Source: Anseranas semipalmata (Eukaryota; Chordata; Aves; Anseriformes; Anseranatidae). Taken from it: 64,000 nucleotides of DNA. Position 1 is the stretch's first letter. Each line of letters opens with the position of its first letter. The notes under the pieces are model-generated. The model worked only from the letters and a program-made list of their open reading frames with translations. It was not told the origin of the DNA and did not search any database. The translations under genes were made by a program, and so were the position numbers. Positions 10,416 through 23,930 of this stretch are shown piece by piece. The stretch lies in the NCBI GenBank assembly GCA_013399115.1, contig VXAA01004383.1, positions 814,224-878,223 of the forward strand, in the 5' to 3' direction.

Positions 10416-13400
10416 CTCGTGAGAGCAATCAAAGCTAATCGACGTGGCTGGAATTTGAAATTTCAAATGCTTCCACTGAATGGTTCATGAGCAATCTACT
10501 GGCTAGGAATTATTTCCGGAAAGTATCCAGCAGTTAATTTCAAATCCCATATACATTTGAGATGTTCATAAGCTACTTGCAGACAATTTGCAAACAGAAA
10601 AAGAGGCTAAAATTCATCAAAATAAATGATCTGCCATGAATTATTCATTTGGCTCCCATCAATCATGCCAAATGTCTCCCTTGTTGTTAGTCTCTGCAAA
10701 GAGATCAGGGATTGAATTTAGCTTAGAGACAGAAGTATGCTTTCACCCCTAGAGGTGCCTCTTCAAAGCAGACTAGCGGCATGTAGGTGATGAGAATAAG
10801 AAAGCTTCAGCGGCACAAACCGTTCCTGCTCTGTGGATAAACAGCAGATTTTAGTCAGCAGGGCTGGCAGGCAGGCTGCTTCCACAAGGGCCATTATTAC
10901 AATAACCAAAACAAAAAACAAACAAAAAACAAACCCGAACTTGAAGGGGGTGGGAAAAGAGAGAGTTTGGGGTGTTTCTGAATGTGCTGTATCTGGGTGT
11001 TTGCTCTGAACCGGGAAGGTGCCTTTCAGCCCATCCTAACAGCTGGCTGAGGGTGGCTGTAATCGGAAGGCAGGAGGGAAGAGTACAGGTGAAGTGAAGC
11101 CCGGGTGACTGAGAAATCAGAGAAGGGATCACTACTTCAGAGCACTTCAGGCATCAGCACCACTTCCTTTCCTTGCATATGTAATTGGTCTCTGGCCACG
11201 GGCATGCTGCAGTAACCAGCAGAAAGGGTAGCCAGAAGTAAGTGGTGTCCATACGACACCTCGGAGAGAGGGGCTGCAGCGGGAAGGCTCTACAGCTTGA
11301 TCAACATAGTGGAAACCATATCTAGACACAGCGTTTATGGGAACAAAGGTGGCTAATTGAAGGGAAAGGACCTGATTCACTGCTATTTTACTCAGGTTGA
11401 CACCAGAGAAATACAGCTGACACCAGCTGCATTTTGATAGATGACAGTGGCATTAGCACAAATAAGAGCACTAAGAATAAATAAGCTGTCATGTTGAAAG
11501 AAAGCTGAATTTGATTCAAAGGCAATACATGTAGCAGCATAAGCCCTCAGCACTTAAAGGACCCACGTATGAGGATCTCATAAGCTGGTTTTAGCTGCAG
11601 CAGGGATGTATTATCCCTGATTTTTGGATAAAGGCATTGCTGTGGCTGCATGTGCAGTGACAAGCCAGACCCAACTCTTCAAAGCCTCAGCCCAGTGCTC
11701 GAGGTGCTAGGTTACAGCTTTTACCATTCAGAAAATGGAAATAAATAGGGCATAATAGAGTTTCTGGAACTGAAATGCCACATAGCTGAAAGACAGGCAT
11801 CAAACAGCAAAACTGATAAGAACATGTATTGAACTAATCTCTTTGCACTTCCATTACATCTTCTGCTTTGCCGCAGGCCCTTTGCTACACTTTAGAACCA
11901 CTCATCAGCATTTAGTTTAGAAAGTTTACCTGTCATCCTTGCGTTTGGCCTGGTGCTTCTGATATCGGCATAAAACAGGCCGCTCGCTGGCACTGAGTGA
12001 GAGGGGCTCCTCTCCCGGGACGGGAGCAGCTGGGCTGCTGGCCACGTGCTGGCCAGAGAGCGCCGGATGGCTTCTTGTTTGGTTCCTGGTTCAGGAAGGA
12101 AGGTCTTGGACATCTCCAGGGATGTCTGTCAGGCTCTGTGGGACAAGGGCTCTGCACGAGAGGTTGTGTAGAGGAAATTCTGATCTCTTTTTTAATAATC
12201 AATTTCCTTAGAGCAGATTAGGAACAGGTTCATCAACAGGTAGCCATATTTGAGTTCATTTCCTCTCCATTTTAAGCTTTTATCTCAGCCTATTTGACCT
12301 AAGAATTAATTCTCATTTATCTACCTATTTACACACAAAGTAACGTGTTTTGTTCTACGGCACATTACACGCACCCAGCCTCGCGGCCTTAACAAGCGCT
12401 TGTCTCAGATCTCAGGCGGGCTAAAGAGGGGGCTCAGCAGGGCGCTGCTGATCCGGCGACACCGGCGTCGTGAGGCAGGAGGCAGCTCGTGTCTGCAAAG
12501 GGGCAGCCCTGCCCCGGCAGCGAGGCCTGCGTGCCCCCCACCCCTCCCCAGACCGGCTCCCTGGCCCCCAAGGCAGGGTGCAGGCAGCGCTCTGGCTGAG
12601 ACGAGAAGCAGCAGCAGAAGCAGAGGAGCGAAATCACCTTAGGCAGCTCAGCATGTCCAAAATGCTCAGTATTTAAGACTGGTAAAACTGTGCGGGAAGG
12701 GAGCGTTCTAGGCAGCGTGGCTAGACCAAGCCACGAGCCTGGTTTACACGCGAGGAGATGTGTTTCCCTAGCCTGCCCCTGCAGGCTGGTGCTGCAGGGA
12801 AGGGATCAACAGAAGAGATGCTGGTACACCACATGTGCAGGACCTGCTGCAGGGTCCTCCCGTGCGAGCCGAGCCCTGACCTTGCTCCTCTGCCTTCCTG
12901 CAGCCACCTCCGTGCCTCGTGCACCTGGGAGTTCCCTCCAAGAGCATCGCTGCCTTCCCACAACGTCCCCAGTTCAGCACCAGCCAAGACAGGCAAACCC
13001 TTTCCCGTCACCTGCCTCCTCTCGAGGTCTCCTTTTCAACAGGCTTCCGAAAAGGGATACGGCAGCTCTTTTCCTAAGTCAAGCTGACTCCTTCCTGCGT
13101 CCCTTCCCCAGATTCGCACCTTCCCTGCCAAAGGTCCCCGGCGCTGAGGTCTGGTGGCGGTGCTCTCGTGTTGCAGCTGGCGGGAAGGGGTGGGGACGCT
13201 GGAGGCTCGGTGCTGCTAAAGTACTTTGCCATTAGTGACACAGGCTCTGTTACCTCAGTTACCTCATGCTTCATTTTAAATACATTTGCTTGCAGACAGC
13301 AGTTTTGCAGTCTTTCTTACATTGCCATAGAAACAATCTTTTGCATTCCTCTATTTGTTGTGCTTTTTTGTTAAAGCCTTTCTTCTTTACTTATCCACTC

Positions 13401-15846
13401 CATCTTTTCATTTGCTGCCGTCCTCTTCATTATGTTGTTCCAATTCCCTCGCCTTCTATCTTGACACACTGCAGCTAAATATTTTCTCCATAAAGATACT
13501 CAGCTCACAGCCCCTACCTGTATAGCTGTCAAAATCCAATGGTGATATATCACGTAGATAAGGAAATTGGGCTAAGTGTGTGTGTGAGAGAATGTGTACG
13601 TGTATATACACCCACAAGTGGCAGGACGAGGAGAGGAGAGGGAGGTGGGACGGAGTCTGATAATCTGGTATCAGACTGCTTACCCTTGGCAGTAATGACA
13701 CCAATTTTAATTTCGGCTTTGTGACTAGAGAATGAGGCTGCCCATCAGATAAGGGGTGTGGGACTCCAAGGGATTCCTCTTCTGGTTCACTTACACTGGG
13801 AGGGAGCACAGCTTAAAACTTCTGTGCTCCACATAATTATAAGAAGACAAAAATCTTCTTGGGCATGCTGATTAAACAGAGAGATTTTATGGTGAATCAC
13901 TCTCCCCAGTGGATTGCATTTGATTGTTTGTTTTAGAAGAGAAAAGGAAGAAAAAGGAAAAGGAAGATGTTTATGGCTTTTCTGATTGCAAAGGGTGACT
14001 TTTGCTAACACCCGGATTATATTTTGTTTCCCTTCTCCTCTGCTCTAGTTGGCAGGAAGTACCCAAGAAGAAATAAAAGCCATTCATGAGAAAAGAAAAA
14101 AGCAAATACATTCAGTAACTGATCACATGTAAACAAATATGTCTTTTTTTTCACCCATTCCTCACGGGAGGCTGCTCTACTGCCAGCCAAAGGACAGGCA
14201 ATGACACATCCAGGATCACCTTGCACTGCACGGGAGGCGTGGAGCCAGGGACGGGGTGCTCTCTCCGAGGCCAGAAGCCAGCACCGGCTGTGCCGGGCCG
14301 CACGGCTTCTCCTGAGCTGGCCAGAGCATCTCCCAGCAGCGAGCTGGCATTGCCACCCACGGGACCTGGGAGATGTTTTGTCCAGCATTTCTTCTGCTGT
14401 GCGGCGGGTGAGGGAATGAGGGATGCAACCTGTGCCTCCCTGTTAACGCTGTCTCTTCCTGTCCTTTTTTTTTTTCCTTTTTTCCTGTTCAAAAGAAGGG
14501 TTAACTGCTTTGCATTAACTCTTCAGTGATACCTCTTCTCACTTAAATTCCTCTTCCTCAGGGATGCAGCCACTCTGTATGTCCAGGCAATGAAACTGTG
14601 ACAAGTAGCCAGAGCGTGTAGGAATCTTAAAGTCCTGCTTGCCTTGCATGACAGAAGGGTAAACAAAACCAGAATTTCTCCTGTAAACAGGGCAGGAGGA
14701 GAAGAATTAACAGCTGTAACAATGTTTGGATTCACACGCGGCACAAATTCTGTTCCTTCCTTCCCTTGCCTTTAGCGGATCCTTTAGGAGCACAAAGTAC
14801 AGCAATGATAGGGATGGATGGAGAGGACAAAAGGGAGAAAACAGGACAGGATTTAGTTTGATTCTTCCCACCCATCGAAGTCTTATATCAAGAGGAGCAT
14901 GCTCAGGGGTTTTTGATTCTTGCTTTGTACAGATACACTGGGCTTCTCTTTGTTTTTTTCCTTGAAGAAGCTGTGCACCAAAATCTGCTTACAGTACATA
15001 GTTATTAAGATCAAATGTAACAGTAACAGCACATGGCAGTCTTCTCTTTTCTGAATCAATTTGTACTGTGTACGAATCTTAGTCCTGTCAGATGAAGTGA
15101 ACTGTGACACTGTCTATCCATCCATCAGGACAAATTGAGCTCTTCATACATTTACTCCTAGGACAGCTTACTGCACTTGCGATTTATTCCTGTGGCAGAG
15201 TTTCTCTGTTTTGTAGGGCCAAATGTAAGAACTGTGGGGTCATGAGGTCCTTCAAATTTGAGAGAGCTGCACCGGCCACTTTGGTGTCACCTCATCACTT
15301 GTATTTCTCATATTTGGCATCCCTCCACTGTTGTTTGCCCTTTCACATTTTTTTTCTTTAATTGTATTTACAGGGACCTCCTTTCCTATGCATGTGTTGA
15401 TGTCATGTGCACAAACTCACAGCTGACCCACAAAGATGAATCAAGAGCTATTAGCTAATGGGAGCTATTAGTGCTGCTGGGCTACTTGTGTGGCAGAGCA
15501 GGGTTTGTTAGGATAGAAATGCACACAGATTTTAAGCCTGGTGGTGATGCAGTCTGAGTTCATTACTAGACGAGATTTACAATACTGGAAAACCGAGAGA
15601 GACCCAAGAACTTTTGCTTGGTGGGTCTGAAACGTGTGCTAGCACCAGAGCAGAGCCCCATCACCCTTCCCAGGAGAGCAGGACCAGCCGTGGGCTGCTG
15701 CTGCATGTGGTGGAATTTCAGTATTTCCCCAGCAGAACCCAGCATTTCTGAGGATATGTCCAAAGGTTGAACTCCAGGGTAGGGATTCCTCTCTTTTAAC
15801 AGCTCCATTTGAAGTGGCAGGTACCATAATCTGACCTCTAGGTGGG
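10416..15846. other. unassigned non-coding sequence, partly GC-rich
   Basis: No gene recognised over 5.4 kb. It contains an A-rich run with regularly spaced C (about 10905-10935), a CpG-enriched patch at about 12370-12540 (roughly 16 CpG by eye), GC-rich DNA to 13220 and again at 14160-14440, a short TG run near 13577-13586, a purine-rich patch near 13930-13970, and a long pyrimidine tract at 14447-14485. The 181-codon frame at 12690-13235 is rich in Ala, Ser, Pro and Arg, overlaps other frames in the GC-rich patch and has no recognisable domain. Confidence 0.45.
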
Positions 15847-15877
<31 letters not shown>

Positions 15878-15880
15878 TGT
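15847..15880. repeat. compound microsatellite T18-(GT)8
   Basis: Eighteen T at 15847-15864 are followed directly by eight GT units at 15865-15880. Length is likely polymorphic. On the minus strand this is (AC)8 followed by A18, which can be the remains of a retrotransposed tail, but no element body is recognisable next to it. Confidence 0.9.
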
Positions 15881-18227
15881 AGTTTTTTGTATTTCTCTAT
15901 AAGAGAAGCTCGTGGTGCTTGTTCCTGCATCCTGAATCCATAAAACTCTTGAGCTCCTCAGCTGCAGCTATTGATACTTTTCTTTTCACAAGTTATTTTT
16001 CTCCCCTATCCTTTCTGGGGACTTAATTACACAAGAAGCAGCTATATGAAGGATCAATAACTGACGGAGAGCAAGAGATGCTTCCACGTGGCGGTGTGGT
16101 GGCTGTCAGTGCTTTCTGGTGCTTGGACCATATGGGAGCATCCTGACCAACTCTGACCTCCATTTCCAGCTGCACTGGCTCCTCTAGAGCCCGCTGCCTT
16201 TGGCAAGAGGTTTATCAGTACGGTGAACCACAGCTTCCTTCTGCTTTACGCATCCGTTGTATTGTGGCAGCGGTGGAAGGGGCCCAACAGTGAGAGCAGC
16301 TGTGCCCACTGAGACGACTAGTGCCACTTCAAGAGAGAGCTGTGTCCTGCTATTGTATGCCACCCAAAACGCAAAGAGCTGTCTTTACACAGCAGCCAAG
16401 CAGATTTGGCTCTGTGGAGGAGAACAGTAAGTCCTTTTGGTGAGTCCCTACCGGGGACTGGTGGGCAGCAGCTCGCGGTGCGAGTCTTATACCACAGTTT
16501 TGTTTTCACACCACTTTGGCTGAGTTAGGGCAGCTGTAGGGAGTTGTTGCTCTTTCAGAGGTAAACCCCATTTTGGTTGCAGAGTGAACAGATAGTCCTT
16601 TTCCACCTCCCTGCTGGGGATGCAGTCCTGCTGGAGAGGGAAGAGATTAGCTTTCTAGCTGAACATTTGTGGTTTTTTGTTTTTTTTTTTTTGTAAAAGA
16701 GGTTCCATTGCTCAGGCCAAAGAAAGAGTCTCTACATGACACAGCGATGATGCCTTCACCAACACAGACACTCTGCTGCTCTTGAAGGACCCAGCCCTAT
16801 GACCAGAGACTTCTGAGTGAAGTGTTTGCTTCCCGTGGCAGATGTAGTGGGGCTGCTGTGGGCCTCCTGGAGGTGGTGACTGTGGTCTGGGTTTGTGGCT
16901 GGGTAACAAAGCAGAGAAGTCTGCATGAGCTGCTAAGTGCTGTGATGTGTAGAAAGAGACTATGGGCTCAGTTTCTTACACTCTTAAAATGTTCTGCACT
17001 ACCCCAACTAAGCAATAAGCCGTGGTAAATCACTCTTTTATACCCTGATGCCTTAGTTAAAATGTTTCATTAAGCAGCTCAAGTTGGATGTCTGGAAAAG
17101 TTTACACCTCCCACAAATTCTCCTCTGCTAATGGAAAAGCCATGTAAACAAGTATCACTTTATTATATCCATTATTCCAATAATGCCCCTTTCCAAATGG
17201 GAAAGGCTTAAATCAAAACAATTTAGTCCTTGTCTCAATGTAATTGCTCTTCTGGCCAGTTTCATTGAAGGGGGAAAAAAAAAGACACCCTGAAAATACA
17301 TTCACAGTTGCATGTCAGCGGGGAAAAATGGTACCAGCTCTCATGCTGCATGCTCTCGGGAAGCCTTCTGCACGACACGTTTAAGCACCAGTTGCAGAGC
17401 ACGCGCTGCCCCCCGGGGCCCACGCACCCACTGAGCTTTCTGTCCCCGTGCCTCCTCGGCCAGAGCGCAGTCGGTGTGCGATCAATACCCAGCGCCGAGC
17501 GAGACAGCGCAGGGCTGAAATGCCCGCCAGCGGCTGCAGCGCTGCAGCCTCCAGCAGGGTCGTTCCCAATTTACCCTGGCTTGCAAGGCATCGCAGGCCA
17601 GCTCGGAGCCATGTGTTCAGTGAGAGCCGAAGTTAACCCCACAGGGTTAAAAATAAGGGGGTTCGTCCTCGCATGAAAGCTGGTGGAGCTCCGTGGTAGG
17701 AGGTCATTTATAATCGCAGAAAAATTACTGTTGTAATTTTGGCTGTTACATTCATTCTTTCCTGTCGTTTCTGATGGATGTGTGCAGCGACTCCTGTCCA
17801 CTCTTGCCCCATGGGCACGGCCGGGTGCGGGCTGGGACCCTGCCACTGCTCTGCAGTTCTCTGCGCTTGCCTTTAGGGCTTTTGGTCACGCAGAGCTCAA
17901 ATCCTCTCTGACAACTGGCCTGAGCTTTTTGCTGCAGAGCGCTTGGGTCCATGGTGAGGACAGTTCTCCAGCCCAAACGGTGCTGTTTCTCTGGCGCTTT
18001 TATTTCCACCTTCTCTTTGGAGAAGCCTTTGCACCACTCACGCTGCCGGTGGGGGATGCTCTAACGCATCTCCCTGGAGGATACGCTGGGACAGCAGGGC
18101 AGGACCGCAGGCACAGCTCCTTCATGTGTCAAGGGAGGGCAAAAGGCTCCAGCAAGCATCACTCTCCATCTGAACCGTGAAAACTTGCAGGCAATTTCCC
18201 TGTGGGGTCGTGCACTCAGAGCTTTTA
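15881..18227. other. unassigned non-coding sequence
   Basis: No gene recognised. It has a 12-T run at 16681-16692 and a GC-rich patch at 17390-17640. Frames there (up to 122 codons at 17308-17676) show no familiar domain. Confidence 0.45.
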
Positions 18228-18320
18228 AACTCTGTCCCCAGCTCTGCTATTCAGTTTTCTCAGTGACCTTGCATGAATCACTCATCTGCCTGGGTCCTCC
18301 AGCAACCTTACTGTAAGAGC
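18228..18320 (+). mobile_element. MIR-like SINE fragment
   Basis: The order of motifs follows the MIR/CORE-type SINE consensus: 'cagctctgct' (18239-18248), then 'gtgaccttgcatgaatcact' (compare 'tgtgaccttgggcaagtcac'), then 'catctgcctgggtcctcc' and 'ttactgtaagag'. All parts are present in the expected order and spacing, but diverged. It is an old, inactive copy, lacking the tRNA-like head and the 3' tail. The orientation is the usual consensus strand. Confidence 0.6.
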
Positions 18321-21300
18321 GGCACCGATCTGACCCTGCACAGCAGCTGGGAGCCTGCGGGGTGCCCTGTCCTACACGCATGCGATTTTTTCCTACAGAT
18401 CACTAAGCAAAACTATTTAAAAAGACAGCATTAGTGCAAGCACCCCTTTCTGCATCTTTGATCACTTGTCTGACATGGAATAAGGAGAACCAGATGCTGT
18501 ACCATACGGGTTACTTTGAATTCTCTGGTCTGTTTTGGGGAGAGAAGGGGGAAAATGAGATCGAGACAGTTACTGGAAGGCGAGCCAGACGCAGACGATA
18601 ACTGTGCTATGTATAAAATATTTAATTCCACAGCATGAGTCACTCTGACTAGGCTGCTATTGACCTGGGTAACCTTAGTGAATATTGCATAAAAGGCCCT
18701 CTCGTTTTGTCACTATAAATAAAATCTGTGATTATTCATAGGGAATGCTGGGTTTCTGTTACCATAAGCAGCCTTACAAGAGCATTACGCTCGAAGATCG
18801 GGTTGCGTTCGTAGAGCCTGGGGGTCATCTGGAGCTGCCGTCACGGGTGACTGCCTTGAAGCGGGCAGTGCTTCTGCCCTCAAGCATCTCTGTCCCTGCC
18901 TGGCAGGAGGAGAGGTCTGCACCCACAGAGAAATGCGAAAGTCGAAAATATTCGGCTGCAAAAGAATGGTGCGATGATTGAAAAAGTAACAAAAGAAGCT
19001 GGGGAAAAGAATGGGAAAGGATCCAAACATAGGAAATGGAATAAAGAAAAGGAAGAGTTAAAGTCTCCCCCTCCATGCTCCCCCCCCCCAGGCTAATTTT
19101 AATTACTGTCTACTGTTTTATGGCACAGTCACCTCCTGCTCCATGTGTTGTAATTGGGCTGCCACATGCTATACACATCCTACAGGGACGTGACAATTAT
19201 TTGTTGGCTAACCAGAAAGTCTGTGCGGAGATCTGTGTTTGTGATGAGCCCTGTGTTGCCACCTGGCCCTGCCTGTGGCCAGTCCCACACCAAACCTACC
19301 TTTGATCCTGAGCAATCCCGCGCAGCCTTCTTCCTCTGCAAGGGCATGAATTAGCTGAGCTGCACTTCTCCTGTGCTCCAGGGAGAGGTTTCAGTAAGCC
19401 CGACAACGATGTGGGCTGTCGCCTGTGGCAGTGGTTGTACAGACCAGGCTCGGGAGCAGCCCCAGGCAGGGAGGGAAGCGTGTGTGTCAGGGCCTAAAAA
19501 AGGACCCTGAAAGAGGGAGCGATACCTTGAACAAGGAGAGGGAGGGGAGAGCAAAGCGACTGGTGTGCTGACCAGGCACCAGAGCAGGGAGCTGTTTGGG
19601 TATGTCAGGGCTGTCCTCTGTTAGGTTTTATTCCTGTATTTACTGATGATTAAGCACCGTGGAATGAAAAAGCAATTAGATACTTAGCGTGAAGTGTGGC
19701 CTCTTGATTTTCGTCTGAGCCATGGCACCGAAAGGCAGTCCTTAATTGGCTCTGTGATTGTCAGGAGAGCAGCACAGATCTACATGGGACACGTCCCTGC
19801 CCTCCAGCAAGTGTCAGCTGAGAGCAGCCGTGGGTTGAGGGATACCTGGTGGTTGGATTATGGAGCTTGTGTTGCAGCTTGACTAGGGAATCTGGGATGG
19901 AGACATTTTTCATGTCTGTGTAAGCTTCAGTAATGTTGAAACAGGGGATTGACCCATCTGTCAACACAAATTTCTGGTCTGCTTTCCCGTTGTGTGCCCT
20001 GCCCTGGGCCTCCATGGCATCAAGGCTTCTCCCAAGCCCTCATGATGCTGCTGCAGAGGGGGGCTCTCCCACCACCGCATCCCATCCGCCTCATCCTTTC
20101 GTCCCGCGCAGCACAGCAGATGTCCCATCGACCCACAGCGCTTTTCAGCAGCCATCCTGTGCCTGCAGTTGTCTTCGTTGGCCGTGTAAGCTGGTCTATC
20201 AGATATCTCAGCTGCTCAACTTGGTCTTCACACTATGTCCTCACACAGATGGTGAATCTTGTGGCAGATGAAGGTCTTCTTTGTTAATTACTTAACTCCT
20301 CAAATCCTTTACTTGTAAACATCTCTATCCACAAACCAGGTAACTAGATATTGTAGGCGTATTTTATGGCTGGGAAAATGAAATTCGTGGAGTGATCAGC
20401 AGGGTTTAAATGGAAAGAGACATATGTTAAATGACTTTCCAAGAACACTAATGTGTTCACTGTCCCCAGAGTCCTTGGCTTAGATTCACTAGCAGAGAAC
20501 ATTATTATAATAGAGTGGCAGTGGATTGCTTTAAAATTATTTTCATGTTTGAATTAAAAGACCCACCTCACAGAAAGTGCCTGGGTATGTGTGTGTGAGG
20601 GGGGGATCGTGAGAAATACAAGCACCCAGCTAACAGAACATCACAGTGTTGATCTGGAAAATGCTTGTTCATGTTATTTACCAGACTTTCTGGGACTGGA
20701 ACTAAAACATGAGCGAGACCATTTGCAATTCTTTTTCTCATCTCTACAAGTTTTACTGTACACATTAATTGTCACCCACCAAAAGTTACTGTTTTCCCAG
20801 AAGGCTGCAAATAATATTAAGCATTGAGGCATGAATAGCCAGTGGAAATTTGCTGGGGTGATGTGATACCACTAAATAGATAATCTTGCTGGGAATGCAG
20901 ATGCAGCTGGAGTCTCTCTCTGTGCTTGCACAGTCCCAGCTACACTGCTGAATTAACCTCTTCCTCTGGAAAGCTCATCTGATATATTTCTGACGCACCT
21001 TTGGCTCTTAAATATTTTTACACCAAATATGCCACTGTACTCTGCAAGCATTTACACAGTGCTCACATTATTGATACAGTGTACACACAGAGGTGTAGGG
21101 GGACACAGTTCTAGAAAGTGTGTGTTGAGTGTATGTTTAAAGATAGAAGCAGTGGCATAAAACTGGGAGCAGTTTCAGGCACAAGCAAGGCAGCAAGCCA
21201 TTGCAGTGCTTGGACTGGAGGAGGAGGAGGGATTTTGGAGAGCAGGTTACTGATGCCAGCACCAACAGGGCCCTGCTGCTTGTAAAACAGCGCTGGCACC

Positions 21301-22779
21301 TGGCTTGCTGACCTAGAAGGCTCTAAGATCTTTCTCAAGAAGTCACAACTGCCATCTGAAATACCATATGCAGCTAGAAAGAGTTGTGAAAAATACCACA
21401 CACCTCAGCTGAAACCCCTCCGGTGGCTCTTGTTGGTGTCAGTGTTGCTACAGAGCTATGGAAGGTTTTGTGCTCTTTGCGATGCTCCGAGTCAGTAGTC
21501 CTTGATTCCCAGTAACATACATGTTTTCACCAAATTATGCTCATGTTTGCACCAGGTAAGCTGCATCTAACATTCAGTTCCTCTTTTTCCTAGCAACTTT
21601 TCTATCAAAGACAAGCCCTGTTAATAAGCAAAAGCTTTCTCCAAATGAAATTTTTTTCCCCTTTCCCTTCTCTCTTTATTTTTAATGGTTATTTTAGAAA
21701 TATTCAATCTTCGTAGAGAGACCAAAAGCAAACTCTGTCCCTGAGCAAATACAAATTCATATTTCAACTGTGTGTATATGTGCATGCATATGTGCATATA
21801 CATACCTAAACTCAAAAAAAAAAAAGACATTGCTGGGACTTATGTAGACAGTTTTGGCAGTCTATTTTATTTATTGTGCTTCTGTTTTGAGAGGAAAATT
21901 GGATTTGGGGTGGTGTCTGTCTATGAGAGTGCATTATTTGAGTTTGAATCCACATCAAGCTGTAACAAAGCATATTCCGTATCACAGCTTCTGTTGCATC
22001 TGATACAAATTCTGTATTTCAAGAATATTTATGTGTATAGGATTATTTAGTTTGGTGGCAGAAGTGTTGCGTTCTCCATTTTTTTTTTCTGAAGGGTATT
22101 TCTAGTTGCTACTGATTAAGTTGACTGTGATACTCGCAAAAATTCAACCTACGGAATTGGTGGGAATACATATGGGATGGTGAATACTCAGTGTTCCCAA
22201 TAAGCAAGGGTTGACTTTGCGTCCCTTTTCCTCTGCTTGGGAAAGGCTGCCAAGGGTTGAGAGCAGAAGAAATAGGGGCTCCCCCTCCAATTTTTGAGTG
22301 GGGATGAGCCCCACCGGGGACAGGGATCCCCAGTGGTTTGCTTGTGGCAGCTGTGGATTTTTCCTGTGTTACACAACACTAGATGCTCCTGACAGATCTG
22401 ACTAATTTCTGCTAAGTTTTTACCAATGTTTTAACAGAGAGCTGACTGTGAGGAAAGGGCAATAAAATCTGTTTTTCATAAATTATTACATCTTTATTTA
22501 CCTGAATAGGGCCAGTGAGATTTCAACAAGGACTTGTCTAAATTGTCTGTGTACATCTGTCGTTGCTGTACCCGAATTTTCCATTTGTCTCGTCTCCCCA
22601 CGCCCAGCTTGTGCAGATACTTGGGCCCAGTTAAAAACAGGAGCAGCACTACTGAGCTCTGTCAAATTCCCTTGATGGCAACATTTTTTCCCTTGTGCCC
22701 TAGACAGTTCTGTCAACCGCTTTACTCCCATGACAAGGTGGCTGCATTTCACTGCAAATGAGATGCTTTCTTAGTGTGT
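18321..22779. other. unassigned non-coding sequence
   Basis: About 4.5 kb without a gene I can support. It includes a perfect AP-1 site (TGAGTCA, 18636-18642) and a MEF2-type site (CTATAAATAA, 18713-18722) in an AT-rich stretch, a run of nine C at about 19080-19089, and an A run near 21814-21826 next to TG/CA-rich DNA. Open frames are short and overlapping. Confidence 0.45.
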
Positions 22780-22850
22780 GACTGTAAAATACTTTGAAAC
22801 CCTGGTGGATGAATGATGTTGTATCATAAATATAAAATGAATATTGTTTT
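22780..22850 (+). mobile_element. ancient SINE tail fragment
   Basis: The stretch follows the tail shared by several ancient amniote SINEs and L3/CR1-related elements: 'tgtaaaatactttgaaa', 'ggatgaatgatg' and then 'tataaatataaaat' (compare 'gtaaagtgctttgagatc', 'ggatgaaaggcg', 'ctatataaatgc'). Only the tail is visible. The family cannot be fixed from memory. Confidence 0.5.
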
Positions 22851-23379
22851 ACGGTTCCTGAAATATTAATTTGTGCATGGAGCCACTCTTGGAATGTTTT
22901 TTACTAAATGTAAAGATCCTTTTGAGTCCCGAATGTCCTTGCTTTGGTTTTTATTATTAATATTCCCTGCAGGAGACATTGACTTTCACTTCCCCTAGAC
23001 ATGCTGACTCCTGCCTGCCAGAGTGATTCAGCAGCTTGCCACTCACTTTTACAGAAGGAAAAACTTTTCCCCTGGCTTCTTTTACTGGCCTGGTGTGACC
23101 ATGGCCAGCTATCAAGTGACATATTCATGTGGCTGGTTGATTCCTAACACTGAGTCACTGCCGAGCAGTCGCGCAGCTGTAAGCTCCTTTTCTAGCTGGT
23201 GGCTCTGTCTTTTATGTAGAGGAGGGGAGCCCTACAGGGAGAACCGGGACGATTTCACAGCTTGCCCTTTTCCAGGCAGAGCAACACAGAGTAACCAAAA
23301 GTTATTTGTAATTGAGGTTGGCTGCCGAGTGTCACAGTCATCTGGGTCTATAAGGGGAAGTCTATAGAAAAACACCGCT

Positions 23380-23930
23380 CGTTTGTTTAACTGCAACAAA
23401 TGCCCATAAAAAATTCAAGGGATGGGGAATGATCAACACTTTCTTTTCATTCTTTTCCATGCAAAAAATGGGGACAGGTTGTTATTTTTAATTTAAGATG
23501 AGGAGAGGAATCTCACATTACAGTATTTTAATTAAGTTTTGGTTTTCCTAAAAAAGTGTTAAATAGCAGTCAGAGTTTAAAAGCGCAAAGATTAACACAA
23601 ACCAAATCAGAGACATAGATGCATATACCTGCCTGCATACCAACCGACTGGTATGTCCTGTTTTATTAAAGCATGGTATATGAAGCTAAATTATGTGGGC
23701 TTTATGGATCCCTAAATTACATGTTTTTATCGATCTCTTGTCACTCTTAAAAATATATTATGAAGAAGAAGAATGCAGTGTTTGATATTGAAAAAGAAAT
23801 TCAACTGCAGCACATAAAAGATCTGGGAAACTATAATTCAGTGGACGGAGCTGACACAAATGTCAAACACTTAATCGTAGCTAATAAGTTTTAAAAATTC
23901 CTGATCACTTGCCTTTAGGGACCATATAGG
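23380..23930. promoter_or_regulatory. candidate conserved non-coding element (AT-rich)
   Basis: This is a block of low GC with few CpG, no repeat match, and many short motifs typical of developmental enhancers: repeated TTTTAAT and TTAATTAAG cores and GCAAAGATTAACAC, plus a short inverted repeat CATACCA/TGGTATG around 23637-23656. The look, unbroken AT-rich unique DNA between mixed flanks, is that of vertebrate conserved elements. This is an inference from composition only. Confidence 0.3.

Noticed and set aside
11395..11440. 'gacaccag..gacaccagctg' resembling the 'tttacaccagtg' repeat
   Set aside because: Too short and too diverged to separate from chance.
12690..13235. 181-codon frame in GC-rich DNA
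   Set aside because: Several frames on both strands are open over the same GC-rich patch, composition is Ala/Ser/Pro/Arg-rich, and no domain is recognisable. GC-rich DNA lacks stop codons by chance.
20310..20332. TGTAAACATC resembling the 5' end of miR-30
   Set aside because: Only the seed region matches and there is no complementary arm nearby.
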